Of a DNA stretch of 37,058 bases, positions 6,263-14,812 are shown in pieces; position 1 is the stretch's first letter; each line of letters begins with the position of its first letter. The notes under the pieces were generated by a model. It did not search any database, was not told where the DNA came from, and saw only the letters and a list, made by a program, of their open reading frames with translations. The DNA comes from CAZZKF01 sp964654995 (GTDB lineage: Bacteria > Pseudomonadota > Alphaproteobacteria > CAZZKF01). The stretch spans positions 1-37,058 of the forward strand of contig CAZZKF010000022.1 in the NCBI GenBank assembly GCA_964654995.1, written 5' to 3'. The position numbers and the translations under genes are program-made.

Positions 6263-7090
6263 ATGGTCTCGATCAACACCAACGCCAGTGCCCTGGTCGC
6301 GCTTCAGAATTTGAACAAGACCACCCGGGACCTGGAAGCCACCCAGAATATCATCAACACCGGCCTCAAGGTCGCCGGCGCCAAAGACAACGGCGCCATT
6401 TTCGCCATCGCCCAGAGCCTGCGCTCGGATGTTTCCGGCCTGGTCGCCGTGACCCAGAGCCTGGACCGCGGTATCGGCGCCGCGACCGTGGCGCTGGCCG
6501 CCGGAGAATCGATCTCGGATCTGCTGATCGATCTCAAGGCAAAGGCGGCGGCGGCCTCCGACCAGGGGCTGGATACCGCCAGCCGGGCGGCGTTGAACAA
6601 TGAATTCCAGTCGCTGCGCGATCAGATCACGACGATCGTGAACAATGCCGAATTCAACGGCACCAACATGATCAAGAACGGTGGCGTCGGGATCACCGCG
6701 CTGGCCAACGATACCGGATCGGCGACGATCAATGTGTCGGCCGAGGATCTGAGCCTGACCGGAACCAATGTCGTGATCACCGCCGACACCACGCTGGGGT
6801 CGTCGGCGACCACGTCGGCCTCGGTGCTGGCCGATATCGAAACCTCGCTGACCAATGTCAACGCCGCGCTCGCCCGGCTGGGCACCGGCATCAAGACCCT
6901 GGAGCGCCACAAGGTGTTCGTCTCCAAACTCTCCGATACCATCGAGGTCGGCATAGGCAATCTTGTCGATGCCGATCTTGCCAAGGAAAGTGCCCGATTA
7001 CAGGCCTTGCAGGTCAAACAGCAGCTGGGCGTGCAGGCGCTGTCCATCGCCAACCAGGCGCCGCAGAGCATCCTGGCGTTGTTCCGATAG
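6263..7090 (+). CDS. flagellin (copy 3, divergent)
   Basis: A 275-residue flagellin, more divergent than the other two in its first 190 residues but almost identical to them over the last 45 (KESARLQALQVKQQLGVQAL to LFR). N-terminal marks are SINTNASALVALQNLNKT and NIINTGLKVAGAKDNGA. The centre (about 145-190) differs from copies 1 and 2: NADGTSTITV is replaced by a DTGSATINV segment and a Thr/Ser-rich stretch, offering different acceptor sites for sugars. AAGGAGA precedes the ATG. It is monocistronic with its own sigma-54 promoter and ends just before the sugar island transcribed toward it. The conserved tail suggests selection on the polymerising and export surfaces, or gene conversion. Confidence 0.97.
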   Translation: MVSINTNASALVALQNLNKTTRDLEATQNIINTGLKVAGAKDNGAIFAIAQSLRSDVSGLVAVTQSLDRGIGAATVALAAGESISDLLIDLKAKAAAASDQGLDTASRAALNNEFQSLRDQITTIVNNAEFNGTNMIKNGGVGITALANDTGSATINVSAEDLSLTGTNVVITADTTLGSSATTSASVLADIETSLTNVNAALARLGTGIKTLERHKVFVSKLSDTIEVGIGNLVDADLAKESARLQALQVKQQLGVQALSIANQAPQSILALFR

Positions 7091-7112
7091 ACGGAACCGA
7101 CCGGACTTTCAG

Positions 7113-7148
7113 CCCGCCCCGGGATCGCGTCAACGGTCCCGGGGCGGG
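7113..7148. terminator. long hairpin between convergent flagellin 3 and aminotransferase genes
   Basis: A 15-base-pair stem (7113-7127 with 7134-7148, one G-U pair) around a six-base loop. Neither side has a T-run, so it may be a stable 3' end or barrier more than a classic rho-independent terminator. It sits 22 bases after the flagellin stop. Confidence 0.55.
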
Positions 7149-7188
7149 GTCGTCCGGAAATACCCGATATCAGTTTCAGTGAAAGTTT

Positions 7189-8478
7189 CTAGCGCACCGC
7201 GAACAGGGGCTCGAGCGTCGGTCCCTTGAGGAAGGGGGAGACTGAGCGCGCCTCCACCGCCCGGCGCAGGATCGGGAACACCTCGTCATAGGTGGCCAGC
7301 AGGGCCTCGACATCATCGGCGTTATGCGCATAGCTCATGTTGTGGGTGCCGAGCGTCAAGATCCCGCGCGCGAATACTTCCTGCAAGAACAGGGTCTTGA
7401 GCTCGAAGGGCGTCACCCCCTCCGCGCCACGCAGGTGCAGGAAGGTCCAGCTCGGATGGCCGGTAATCGCCAGCACCTCGGCCAGGCCATGGGCCTCGAT
7501 GCGGGTGGCCACACCGGCCTTGAGCCGGGCGCCGACATCATGCAGCGTTTCGATCACTGGCTCATGGGCGATCTTGTCCAGAACGGTCGCGGCCGCTGCC
7601 AGCGACAGGGCCTCGCCGCCCATGGTGAAGGAAAAGAAGATTTCTTCCATCAGCGCCATCACGTCGGCGCGCCCGGCGACGGCCGACAGCGGATAGCCGT
7701 TGGCCAGCCCCTTGCCGAAGGTGGCGAGATCGGGGGTGATCCCGAACAGCTCCTGGGCGCCGCCGCGGGCGAAGCGAAAGCCGGTGATGGTTTCATCGAA
7801 GATGACCAGGGCGCCGGCGTCATGGGCGCGCTCCACCACGCCTTCAAGAAAGCCGGGAGCCGGCTCGGTGGCGTTCATCGGCTCCAGGATGACGGCGGCG
7901 ACTTCGCCGTCATGGGCGGCCAGCACCCGGTCCAGGGAGGCCAGATCGTTGTAGGCGAAGCTGTGGGTCAGATTCCGCGTCGCCTTGGGCACGCCGCGGT
8001 TGCGGCTGGTCGATCCGATATACCAGTCCTGCCAGCCGTGATAGCCGCACACCGCCACCCGGTCGCGCCCGGTATAGGCGCGGGCCAGACGGATGGCGCC
8101 GGCGGTGGCGTCCGAGCCGTTCTTGCCGAAGCGCACCATTTCGGCGCAGGGCACCAGATCGATGATCGCTTCGGCAACCGTGATCTCCAATTCGTGGGCG
8201 AGGGAAAAGATGGTGCCGGAGCCGAGCTGGCGCATCACCGCGGCGGTCACCTCGGGGTCGTTGTAGCCCAGGGTGATGGCGTTGAGCGCATTGATGAAGT
8301 CGACATATTCGTTTCCGTCCACGTCCCACAGACGGCTGCCCTGGGCGCGGGCCGCAAACAGCGGCGAGACACCGACCGGAAACTGGGTCTTGCTCTTGGA
8401 AAAGGTCTGGGTGCCGAGCGGAATGCTGTGCAGGGCGCGGGCATGCAGCTCCTCGGAACAGGCGTAACGACTGGTCAT
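7189..8478 (-). CDS. class III PLP-dependent aminotransferase, sugar-biosynthesis type
   Basis: A 429-residue fold-type I, class III aminotransferase resembling glutamate-1-semialdehyde aminotransferase. Visible marks are GSDATAGAIRLARAYTGRD, the cofactor-binding DETITGFRF and the Schiff-base lysine in ATFGKGLANGYP. Its start overlaps the stop of the cytidylyltransferase gene by ATGA, so it is the last gene of a coupled operon with pseB, an aldo/keto reductase and an SpsF-like enzyme. In that setting it probably aminates a keto-sugar or ulosonic intermediate and not a haem precursor (inference). It could do the job usually done by the DegT-family PseC, which is absent here. Substrate unknown. 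Confidence 0.85.
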   Translation of the reverse strand: MTSRYACSEELHARALHSIPLGTQTFSKSKTQFPVGVSPLFAARAQGSRLWDVDGNEYVDFINALNAITLGYNDPEVTAAVMRQLGSGTIFSLAHELEITVAEAIIDLVPCAEMVRFGKNGSDATAGAIRLARAYTGRDRVAVCGYHGWQDWYIGSTSRNRGVPKATRNLTHSFAYNDLASLDRVLAAHDGEVAAVILEPMNATEPAPGFLEGVVERAHDAGALVIFDETITGFRFARGGAQELFGITPDLATFGKGLANGYPLSAVAGRADVMALMEEIFFSFTMGGEALSLAAAATVLDKIAHEPVIETLHDVGARLKAGVATRIEAHGLAEVLAITGHPSWTFLHLRGAEGVTPFELKTLFLQEVFARGILTLGTHNMSYAHNADDVEALLATYDEVFPILRRAVEARSVSPFLKGPTLEPLFAVR

Positions 8479-9254
8479 CGGCTGTCTCCGGCGGCCGCCA
8501 GGAAGGCGCGATCGCGGGCCCGCGAGCGGGCCAGCCCCTCGTTGCGCTCGAAGCGGGCATTGATTCGGGTCAGCTCCGGCCGGCGGCCCAGAAGGGCGAG
8601 GATGTCATCGGTGCCAAACGCCGGGTTGGCGGGATAGAGCGCCTCATAGACCCGGGTCACGAACTCGAGGTCCTCGGGCTCATCCACCGTCCAGCGCAGA
8701 TGCGAAAGGTCTTGTGGTGGCTCCAGCCGGCCGATCCGGAAGCGCTCGGGACGTTCATAGAGAAACAGGGTGACATGCTCGCGCTCGGACGGCAGGCGGG
8801 CCTGCGCATGAGCGGTCTCGAGCGCCGCGCGGGTCATGATTTCGGCATCCAGCCCGTCGGGAAAGGCCGGCTCAACACCGGTGCCCGAATAATCGAAGCC
8901 GCCGTCAAGGTGGAGGCGGATCAGGTCGTCGATCACGGCCGGGTCGGCCAAGGGGCAGTCGGCGGTCAGGCGCACGACCTGATCGCAGCCGAAGGCTTCC
9001 GCCGCCCCGTGATAGCGGGCCAGCACATCGTGAAGCGGCCCGCGATAGCAGCTTACACCAAGCTCCAGACATAGTTCCTCGATGGCATCGTCGCCGGCGT
9101 CCGTACTGGTGGCGACGATCAGCCGGTCGAAGCCGCGGGCCCGCGAGATACGCTCGATCTGGCGGGCCAGCATCGGCTGACCCAGGATCGGTTTGAGGAC
9201 CTTGCCCGGCAACCGGCTCGACGATGTGCGGGCCTGAAGGATGGCGCCGATCAT
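8475..9254 (-). CDS. SpsF/NeuA-like cytidylyltransferase
   Basis: A 259-residue nucleotidyltransferase of the SpsF type. The N-terminus ILQARTSSSRLPGKVLKPI is the CTP-binding signature, followed by RLTADCPLADP (metal and sugar binding) and a C-terminal LRWTVDEPEDLEFV. Family members activate sugars, often nonulosonic acids, as CMP derivatives; it is the likely counterpart of PseF/NeuA here. The ATG at 9254 forms an ATGA overlap with the aldo/keto reductase stop; the frame continues upstream but without family sequence. Its own stop overlaps the aminotransferase start in the same way. Which acid is activated cannot be read from sequence. Confidence 0.85.
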   Translation of the reverse strand: MIGAILQARTSSSRLPGKVLKPILGQPMLARQIERISRARGFDRLIVATSTDAGDDAIEELCLELGVSCYRGPLHDVLARYHGAAEAFGCDQVVRLTADCPLADPAVIDDLIRLHLDGGFDYSGTGVEPAFPDGLDAEIMTRAALETAHAQARLPSEREHVTLFLYERPERFRIGRLEPPQDLSHLRWTVDEPEDLEFVTRVYEALYPANPAFGTDDILALLGRRPELTRINARFERNEGLARSRARDRAFLAAAGDSR

Positions 9255-10198
9255 GAAGGCGTGCCCCGGCTGGCACCCGGGATGGCCGAGGAAGAGTCCA
9301 TGTCCGCCTTGGCGCGGGGCGGCCACAGGCGGGGATCGATCACCGTCTCGTCATCGATCGCAAAGCGCGGCCAGAACGGCGACGGGGAAGGGGGCTGCGC
9401 GGTCGCCGCCAGAACATCGTCCAGCTCGGGCAATCCGGTCACGCCGATAATCAGCGTGTCGATTTCCGGCTGGCTGCGAACGAAGTCGATCGCGCCGCTG
9501 ACCAGCTCGAGACCATGGCGGCGCACGAATCCCTGCCAGCGCTGCAACGGCCGGGCAATATGGGCCAGATGCTTCGGCAGGCCGTCCGGCGGCATCAGCA
9601 GGAGGCCCTGGAGGAAGACCGAGCGGGCGTGGACCTCGATGCCGCGGCGATGCAGCTTGGCCAGCTGGCCGCCAACAATGAGGCGCTGATCGAAGACATT
9701 GAGGGGAAGCTGCACCAGATCCAGCGGGTAGCGGTCGAGGAGCCGGTCGATCTGCGCGCCGGTATAGACGGAAACGCCGATTTTTTCGACCAGATGGCGG
9801 GCGCGAAAATCCTCGAGCGTGCGCCAGAAGACGTTGCCGAGAGGACCCAGCAGATTGTTGGCGTTGTGGATCAGGAGGCCGTAAACGGCTGAGACCCCGA
9901 GCCGGTGCAGCGAGCGCTCGAACGCCTCGGTCAGGCATTCGACGATGGTATCGGCGTCGGCCACGCCGGCCAGATCCGGGGTCTTGGTGATGATGCGAAA
10001 GCCATGGCCCTGGGGAAGGCAGGCCCCCAATCGCGATTCGGCGTTGCCATAATCGGCCGCCGTATCGAGAACCTTGAGGCCGGCGTCGGCGGCTCGGGCG
10101 AGGATGGCGGCTATGTCCTCGCGCGCGCAGGCGCCGGCGGCGTTGGCGATGCCGTAATCCATGCCGAACTGGGCGGTGCCGAGGCCGATCTGTGCCAT
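9251..10198 (-). CDS. aldo/keto reductase in sugar-nucleotide operon
   Basis: A 315-residue aldo/keto reductase. The catalytic tetrad is visible in order: Asp and Tyr in KVLDTAADYGNAESRLG, Lys in IITKTPD and His in LLIHNANN. A GVSVYT and VQLPLNVFDQR barrel follows. It reduces a carbonyl with NADPH. The ATG at 10198 has GGAG upstream, and the longer open frame lacks family sequence. It lies 28 bases after pseB and overlaps the next gene by ATGA. Context suggests a sugar or ulosonic substrate. No standard pseudaminic, legionaminic or sialic acid pathway known to me uses an aldo/keto reductase, which is what makes this operon unusual. Confidence 0.85.
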   Translation of the reverse strand: MAQIGLGTAQFGMDYGIANAAGACAREDIAAILARAADAGLKVLDTAADYGNAESRLGACLPQGHGFRIITKTPDLAGVADADTIVECLTEAFERSLHRLGVSAVYGLLIHNANNLLGPLGNVFWRTLEDFRARHLVEKIGVSVYTGAQIDRLLDRYPLDLVQLPLNVFDQRLIVGGQLAKLHRRGIEVHARSVFLQGLLLMPPDGLPKHLAHIARPLQRWQGFVRRHGLELVSGAIDFVRSQPEIDTLIIGVTGLPELDDVLAATAQPPSPSPFWPRFAIDDETVIDPRLWPPRAKADMDSSSAIPGASRGTPS

Positions 10199-10226
10199 GA
10201 TTCCCGCTCCTCTCTGCGGAAGGTCC

Positions 10227-11306
10227 TCAGGTCGCCGCCGCAGGACACTGATCGAGCAGCGCCCGCATGCCGTCGACCGACAGCCAGTCGGAGTTGTTGT
10301 CGCTGGCGTAGCTGAAATCGCAGGGCACCGGCCGGGCGTTCCAGGCCTCGGGCGGCACATATGACCAGTTCTCGAAATTCGGCATGATGACGTAGCGATC
10401 GGCGAGCTCGATGGTGGCCCGGGCATCGTCGCCGGGGACCATCACCTCGTGGAGCTTTTCGCCGGGCCGGATGCCGATCACATGGGTGCCGATGCCGGGC
10501 GCCATGGCGCGGGCCAGATCGATCACCTTCATCGACGGGATCTTGGGCACGAAAATCTCGCCCCCGGTCATCATCTCGAGCGACGTGAGCACGAAGTTGA
10601 CGCCCTGCGGCAGGGTGATCCAGAAGCGGGTCATCCGCTCGTCGGTGATCGGCAGGCTGTCGGCGCCCTCGGCGATCAGCTTCTTGAAAAACGGGACGAC
10701 GCTGCCGCGGCTGCCCACCACATTGCCGTAGCGCACCACCGAGAATCGGGTGCCGCCGGCGCCGCTTAAGTTATTGGCGGCGGTGAAGATCTTGTCGGAC
10801 GCCAGCTTCGAGGCGCCATAGAGGTTGATCGGGTTGGCGGCCTTGTCGGTGGACAGCGCGATGACCCGTTTGACGCCTTGCTGGATCGCCGCCTGAACAA
10901 CGTTCTCGGCGCCCATCACATTGGTGCGGATGCACTCGAACGGGTTGTATTCGGCCGCCGGCACATGCTTGAGCGCGGCCGCATGAATAACGTAGTCGAC
11001 GCCGCGAAAGGCCATTTCCAGGCGCTGGCGGTCGCGCACGTCGCCGATGAAAAAGCGCAAGGAGTCCTGGCCGCGGAAATCGCGGTCCTTCTGCATCTCG
11101 TACTGCTTGAGCTCGTCGCGCGAGAACACCACCAGACGGCGCGGCCGGCAGTATTTGAGCACCGTGCGCAGGAACTGCTTGCCGAACGAGCCGGTGCCGC
11201 CGGTCACCAGAATGGAGGCATCGGCAAGGAAATCGATGGAACCTTGCGACGGCGCGCCGCCGTTGACCGGCTGCTCGGACCCGCCGTTGATCTTTTGCTG
11301 CAGCAT
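10227..11306 (-). CDS. pseB: UDP-GlcNAc 4,6-dehydratase (inverting), PseB
   Basis: A 359-residue short-chain dehydrogenase matching PseB/FlaA1. The NAD site is VTGGTGSFGKQF, the active-site region STDKAANPINLYGASK carries the T-D-K and Tyr-x3-Lys residues, and MTRFWITLPQGVNFVLTSLE is characteristic of the family. It converts UDP-GlcNAc to UDP-2-acetamido-2,6-dideoxy-beta-L-arabino-hexos-4-ulose, the first step of pseudaminic acid synthesis; the product often goes to flagellin. I chose the ATG at 11306 because the upstream extension uses a GTG and is not conserved. It heads the four-gene minus-strand operon. The 267 bases upstream are shared with the divergent gmd. Confidence 0.93.
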   Translation of the reverse strand: MLQQKINGGSEQPVNGGAPSQGSIDFLADASILVTGGTGSFGKQFLRTVLKYCRPRRLVVFSRDELKQYEMQKDRDFRGQDSLRFFIGDVRDRQRLEMAFRGVDYVIHAAALKHVPAAEYNPFECIRTNVMGAENVVQAAIQQGVKRVIALSTDKAANPINLYGASKLASDKIFTAANNLSGAGGTRFSVVRYGNVVGSRGSVVPFFKKLIAEGADSLPITDERMTRFWITLPQGVNFVLTSLEMMTGGEIFVPKIPSMKVIDLARAMAPGIGTHVIGIRPGEKLHEVMVPGDDARATIELADRYVIMPNFENWSYVPPEAWNARPVPCDFSYASDNNSDWLSVDGMRALLDQCPAAAT

Positions 11307-11573
11307 GAGCCCCGTTCGAAGCGGTTGGCGAAACACTGGCGATCCGGGCAGGGTTAACCGGTTGAAGGTCAGGTGTGGTTTGCCGGCACACCCCCCGTCC
11401 GCCCCCTTTGCCCCGCGCCAAAGCCGCGGAACTCAAGGGCCTGTCATCTTTGTCCGACAACCGTAAAAAAAGCTTTAAGTGGGGTTTGGAAAGGATTTGG
11501 TCACTTTTTTCATTAACCATGGGTCCGTCAATGGTTCACCGACACGCGTGTCTTGTAATCAACGGATTCAGGG
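11307..11573. other. divergent intergenic region, pseB/gmd
   Basis: These 267 bases lie between the two divergent sugar operons and must drive both. They contain TTAACCAT (11513-11520), a CtrA half-site form, about 54 bases before gmd, and a GGTTAACC near 11351 on the pseB side. I see no -24/-12 element with proper spacing and no convincing -35/-10 pair. No small gene is evident. Confidence 0.4.
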
Positions 11574-12629
11574 ATGGCGGACAAGGTTGCTTTGGTTACC
11601 GGCATAACCGGCCAGGACGGGGCCTATCTGGCCGAGTTCCTTCTCGATAAGGGCTATGTGGTGCACGGCGTGCGCCGGCGCGCCTCGTCGTTCAATTCGG
11701 GGCGCATCGATCACCTCTATCGCGATCCCCATGAGCCCGGCGTGCGGTTCTTCCTGCACCACGGCGACATGACGGACTCGACCAATCTCATTCGCCTGGT
11801 GCAGCAGGTGCAGCCCGACGAGATCTACAATCTGGCGGCCCAGAGCCATGTGCACGTCAGCTTCGAGACCCCGGAATACACCGCCAATGCCGATGCACTC
11901 GGCGCGCTCAGGATGCTGGAGGCCATCCGCATCCTCGGGCTCGAGGGCAAGACCCGCTACTATCAGGCGTCGACCTCGGAGCTGTTCGGCAATGCGGTGC
12001 AGGTGCCGCAATCGGAGGACACGCCGTTCGCCCCGCGCAGCCCCTATGCGGCGGCCAAATTGTACGCCTACTGGATCACCGTGAACTACCGCGAGGCCTA
12101 TGGCCTGCACGCGTCCAACGGCATTCTGTTCAACCACGAAAGCCCGTTGCGCGGCGAGACTTTCGTCACCCGCAAGGTGACCCGCGCGGTGGCCGCCATC
12201 CATCGCGGCGAGCAGGACCGGCTCTATCTCGGCAATCTCGATGCCCGGCGCGACTGGGGCCATGCCCGCGACTATATCGAAGGCATGTGGCTGATCGTCC
12301 AGCAGGACGAGCCCGACGACTATGTTCTGGCCACCGGCGAGTCGCACTCGGTGCGCGAGTTCGTCGAGCGCGCCTTTGCGGTCGCCGGCTACAACATCGT
12401 CTGGGAAGGCGAGGGCGAGAACGAAAAGGGCCGCGACGCCAGGACCGGCGGCGTTCTGGTCGAGGTCGATCCGCGTTATTTCCGGCCCACCGAGGTCAAC
12501 GTGCTGTGCGGCGACGCCTCCAAGGCGCGGCGCAAGCTCGGCTGGACGCATCGCACCAGCTTCGATGAACTGGTTCAGGAAATGACCGAGGCGGAGCTGC
12601 GCGGCCACAATGTGGCGTCCCTGTTCTAG
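11574..12629 (+). CDS. gmd: GDP-mannose 4,6-dehydratase
   Basis: A 351-residue extended SDR enzyme. The NADP site ALVTGITGQDGAYLAEFLL, the RRRASSFNSGRIDHLY loop, the Thr/Ser-Glu pair in STSELFG and Tyr-x3-Lys in SPYAAAKLYAY, followed by FNHESPLRGETFVTRK, identify Gmd with little doubt. It makes GDP-4-keto-6-deoxy-D-mannose, precursor of GDP-fucose, -rhamnose, -perosamine and branched deoxysugars. It opens a four-gene plus-strand operon (glycosyltransferase 14 bases on, then C-methyltransferase and SDR), so the keto-sugar is probably methylated and reduced there. The ATG at 11574 follows a weak CAGGG. Confidence 0.95.
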   Translation: MADKVALVTGITGQDGAYLAEFLLDKGYVVHGVRRRASSFNSGRIDHLYRDPHEPGVRFFLHHGDMTDSTNLIRLVQQVQPDEIYNLAAQSHVHVSFETPEYTANADALGALRMLEAIRILGLEGKTRYYQASTSELFGNAVQVPQSEDTPFAPRSPYAAAKLYAYWITVNYREAYGLHASNGILFNHESPLRGETFVTRKVTRAVAAIHRGEQDRLYLGNLDARRDWGHARDYIEGMWLIVQQDEPDDYVLATGESHSVREFVERAFAVAGYNIVWEGEGENEKGRDARTGGVLVEVDPRYFRPTEVNVLCGDASKARRKLGWTHRTSFDELVQEMTEAELRGHNVASLF

Positions 12630-12643
12630 AGGGTTTCCCGGTC

Positions 12644-13513
12644 ATGAACGCACCGCTGACCGATATCATCCCGCCGCCGCCCAGAGCCGGCGCCGCCTTG
12701 CCGATTTCGGTGGTGGTCTGCGCCAAGAACGAGCAGGCGCGGATCGCCGACTGTCTGAAATCGGTGCGTGAAAACCACCCGGACGAGATCATCGTCGTCG
12801 ATGGCGATTCCAGCGATGCGACGGTCGCCATTGCCCGCCAGTTCACCGACCGGGTGATCCGCTCGGCCGGTGCCAATCTCACCCGCGACCGCCAGATCGG
12901 CATCGATGCCTGCCGCAACGAGCTCATTGCCATGATCGATGCCGACCACCGTCTGGCGCCCGGCGATCTGGCATCATTGGCCCGCGATCTCGACGACTTC
13001 GGCCTCGACATCGTTCAGGCCCAGATCGAGATCGACCGTGACGGCTTCTGGTGCGAGGCCGAGGCGGAAGCCCTCGATCTGGTCCAGAACACGCCGGGCG
13101 AGAAGACCATGATCGGTGTTGCGCCGGCCCTGTTCCGGGCCCGGGTGTTCGAGCACGTGAAGTTCGACGATCGCATCACCAGCACCATCGACGATACCGA
13201 TTTCATCTATCGGCTGTCGAAGGCCGACGGCTTTCGGATCGGCACCGGCCGCACCCGCATCCGCCAGGCCCATGTCGGGACGCTCAAGAGCTATGTCCAC
13301 AAGTTCCGCTGGTATGGCCGCGGCGATGCCGAATTCTGCCGCAAGCATCCGCAACGCGCGGCCTCGATGATCTTTCATCTGCTGGTGCGCTATCCGGTGA
13401 TTCACAGCGTCAAGGCGCTGGTGCATGGCCGTTTCCGGGCGGCAACCTATTTCGTGCTGCAGGGGCTGGTGCGTTTTGCGGCGCTTTCGGGCGGTCTGAT
13501 GGCGAAAGGATAG
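12644..13513 (+). CDS. family 2 glycosyltransferase
   Basis: A 289-residue GT-A glycosyltransferase. The N-terminal ISVVVCAKNEQARIADCLKS and EIIVVDGDSSDATVAIA segments and the metal-binding IDADHRLAPGD are family 2 signatures. The second half has TSTIDDTDFIYRLSK, the region that usually holds the catalytic base. A more hydrophobic C-terminus (about 235-289) may attach it to the inner membrane. It lies between gmd and a sugar C-methyltransferase, so it probably transfers the deoxysugar made by its neighbours, or adds the next residue, onto a lipid-linked or protein acceptor. Donor and acceptor cannot be read from the sequence. Confidence 0.85.
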   Translation: MNAPLTDIIPPPPRAGAALPISVVVCAKNEQARIADCLKSVRENHPDEIIVVDGDSSDATVAIARQFTDRVIRSAGANLTRDRQIGIDACRNELIAMIDADHRLAPGDLASLARDLDDFGLDIVQAQIEIDRDGFWCEAEAEALDLVQNTPGEKTMIGVAPALFRARVFEHVKFDDRITSTIDDTDFIYRLSKADGFRIGTGRTRIRQAHVGTLKSYVHKFRWYGRGDAEFCRKHPQRAASMIFHLLVRYPVIHSVKALVHGRFRAATYFVLQGLVRFAALSGGLMAKG

Positions 13514-13516
13514 GCG

Positions 13517-14812
13517 ATGGCGACCCCCCAACCCGTAGCGCCGGCAGAGGCGCCCTATGATCGCATCACGGCCTGCCGCATCTGCGGCGATGAGGCCTTG
13601 GCAACCGTGCTCGACCTCGGCGAGCAGGCGCTGGGAAGCTGCTTTCCGACAGCGCAGGAGCCGACGCCGGCGCGGGTGCCCCTGGAGCTGGCTCGCTGCC
13701 AGGGCTGCGGGCTGGTGCAACTGCGCCACACCACCCGGCCGGATGCCCTTTACACCTATGATTACGGCTATCGCTCCGGCACCAACGCATCGATGCGCAA
13801 TCACCTGGCCGGGCTGGCCGCCTGGATCGAGGACCGCTGCCCGCTTGCTGCCGGCGATGTGGTGCTGGATATCGGCTGCAATGACGGCACGCTGCTCAAG
13901 GCCTATCGGACCCCGGGCCTGCGCCGCATCGGCATTGACCCCATCGTCGGCAAGTTCGCCGATCATTTTGAGACCGACATCACCACCATCGAAGGCTTCT
14001 TTTCCCCCGAGACCTGGCGCCGGGCGGGCACCGGCGCGCCAGCCCGGGTGATCACCTCGATTTCCATGTTCTACGATCTAGACGATCCCAACGCCTTTGC
14101 CGCGGCAATCGAGCAGGCGCTGGCCGAGGACGGCATCTGGGTGATGGAACAGAGCTATCTGCCGGCGATGCTGGAGGCCAACGCGTTTGACACCATCTGC
14201 CACGAGCATCTGGAGTATTACGCGCTCTCACAAATCGAATGGATCGCCCGGGCCCACGGGCTGCGGGTCTTCGATGCCGAGCGCAATGCGTGCAATGGCG
14301 GCAGCTTCCGCCTCGCCCTGTGCCGGGCGGACGGGCCTTATGCCGAGAACGGCGAGGCACTGGAGTCCTTGAGAGCGCTGGAGCGCGACCTGGCACTCAC
14401 CACCGAGGCGCCTTATCGTGCCTTTGCCGAACGCATCGCCGCACTGCGGATGCGCTTGCGCCGGTTCGTCGAAGATGCCCATGCGGCGGGCAAGACAATC
14501 TACCTTTACGGCGCGTCGACCAAGGGAAATACGTTGCTTCAGTACTTTGGCCTGGATCATACTCGGATCGCCGCAGCGGCCGAGCGCAACCCCCAGAAAT
14601 GGGGACGCCGGACGCCGGGCACCGACATTCCGATTGTCTCGGAAGATGACATGCGGCGCGCCCGGCCCGACTATTTGCTGGTGCTGCCGTGGCATTTTCG
14701 CGACGAGTTCATCTCCCGCGAGGCGGATTATCTGAAACGGGGCGGGCAGTTCATCTTTCCGCTGCCGGAAATGGAAATCGTCGCCGACCCGGGGAGGGAG
14801 AACACCCAGTGA
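13517..14812 (+). CDS. zinc-binding sugar C-methyltransferase (TylC3/NovU type)
   Basis: A 431-residue, three-part methyltransferase. First comes an N-terminal zinc-binding domain with C-x2-C pairs (CRICGDEA near residue 18, CQGCGLVQLRHT near 60). A Rossmann SAM domain follows (VLDIGCNDGTLLKAY near 115), and then the family's C-terminal domain with YGASTKGNTLLQYFGLD. Relatives add a methyl group to C-3 of 4-keto-6-deoxy sugar nucleotides, using the 4-keto group to activate the carbon. It is three bases after the glycosyltransferase, and its stop overlaps the next start (GTGA). With gmd upstream, GDP-4-keto-6-deoxymannose is the likely substrate. This gives a methyl-branched sugar (inference). 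Confidence 0.88.
   Translation: MATPQPVAPAEAPYDRITACRICGDEALATVLDLGEQALGSCFPTAQEPTPARVPLELARCQGCGLVQLRHTTRPDALYTYDYGYRSGTNASMRNHLAGLAAWIEDRCPLAAGDVVLDIGCNDGTLLKAYRTPGLRRIGIDPIVGKFADHFETDITTIEGFFSPETWRRAGTGAPARVITSISMFYDLDDPNAFAAAIEQALAEDGIWVMEQSYLPAMLEANAFDTICHEHLEYYALSQIEWIARAHGLRVFDAERNACNGGSFRLALCRADGPYAENGEALESLRALERDLALTTEAPYRAFAERIAALRMRLRRFVEDAHAAGKTIYLYGASTKGNTLLQYFGLDHTRIAAAAERNPQKWGRRTPGTDIPIVSEDDMRRARPDYLLVLPWHFRDEFISREADYLKRGGQFIFPLPEMEIVADPGRENTQ

Noticed and set aside
7189..8478. hemL (glutamate-1-semialdehyde aminotransferase) for haem synthesis
   Set aside because: The fold family is the same, but the gene is ATGA-coupled to a CMP-sugar synthetase in a sugar operon, and alphaproteobacteria normally make aminolevulinate with HemA (ALA synthase).
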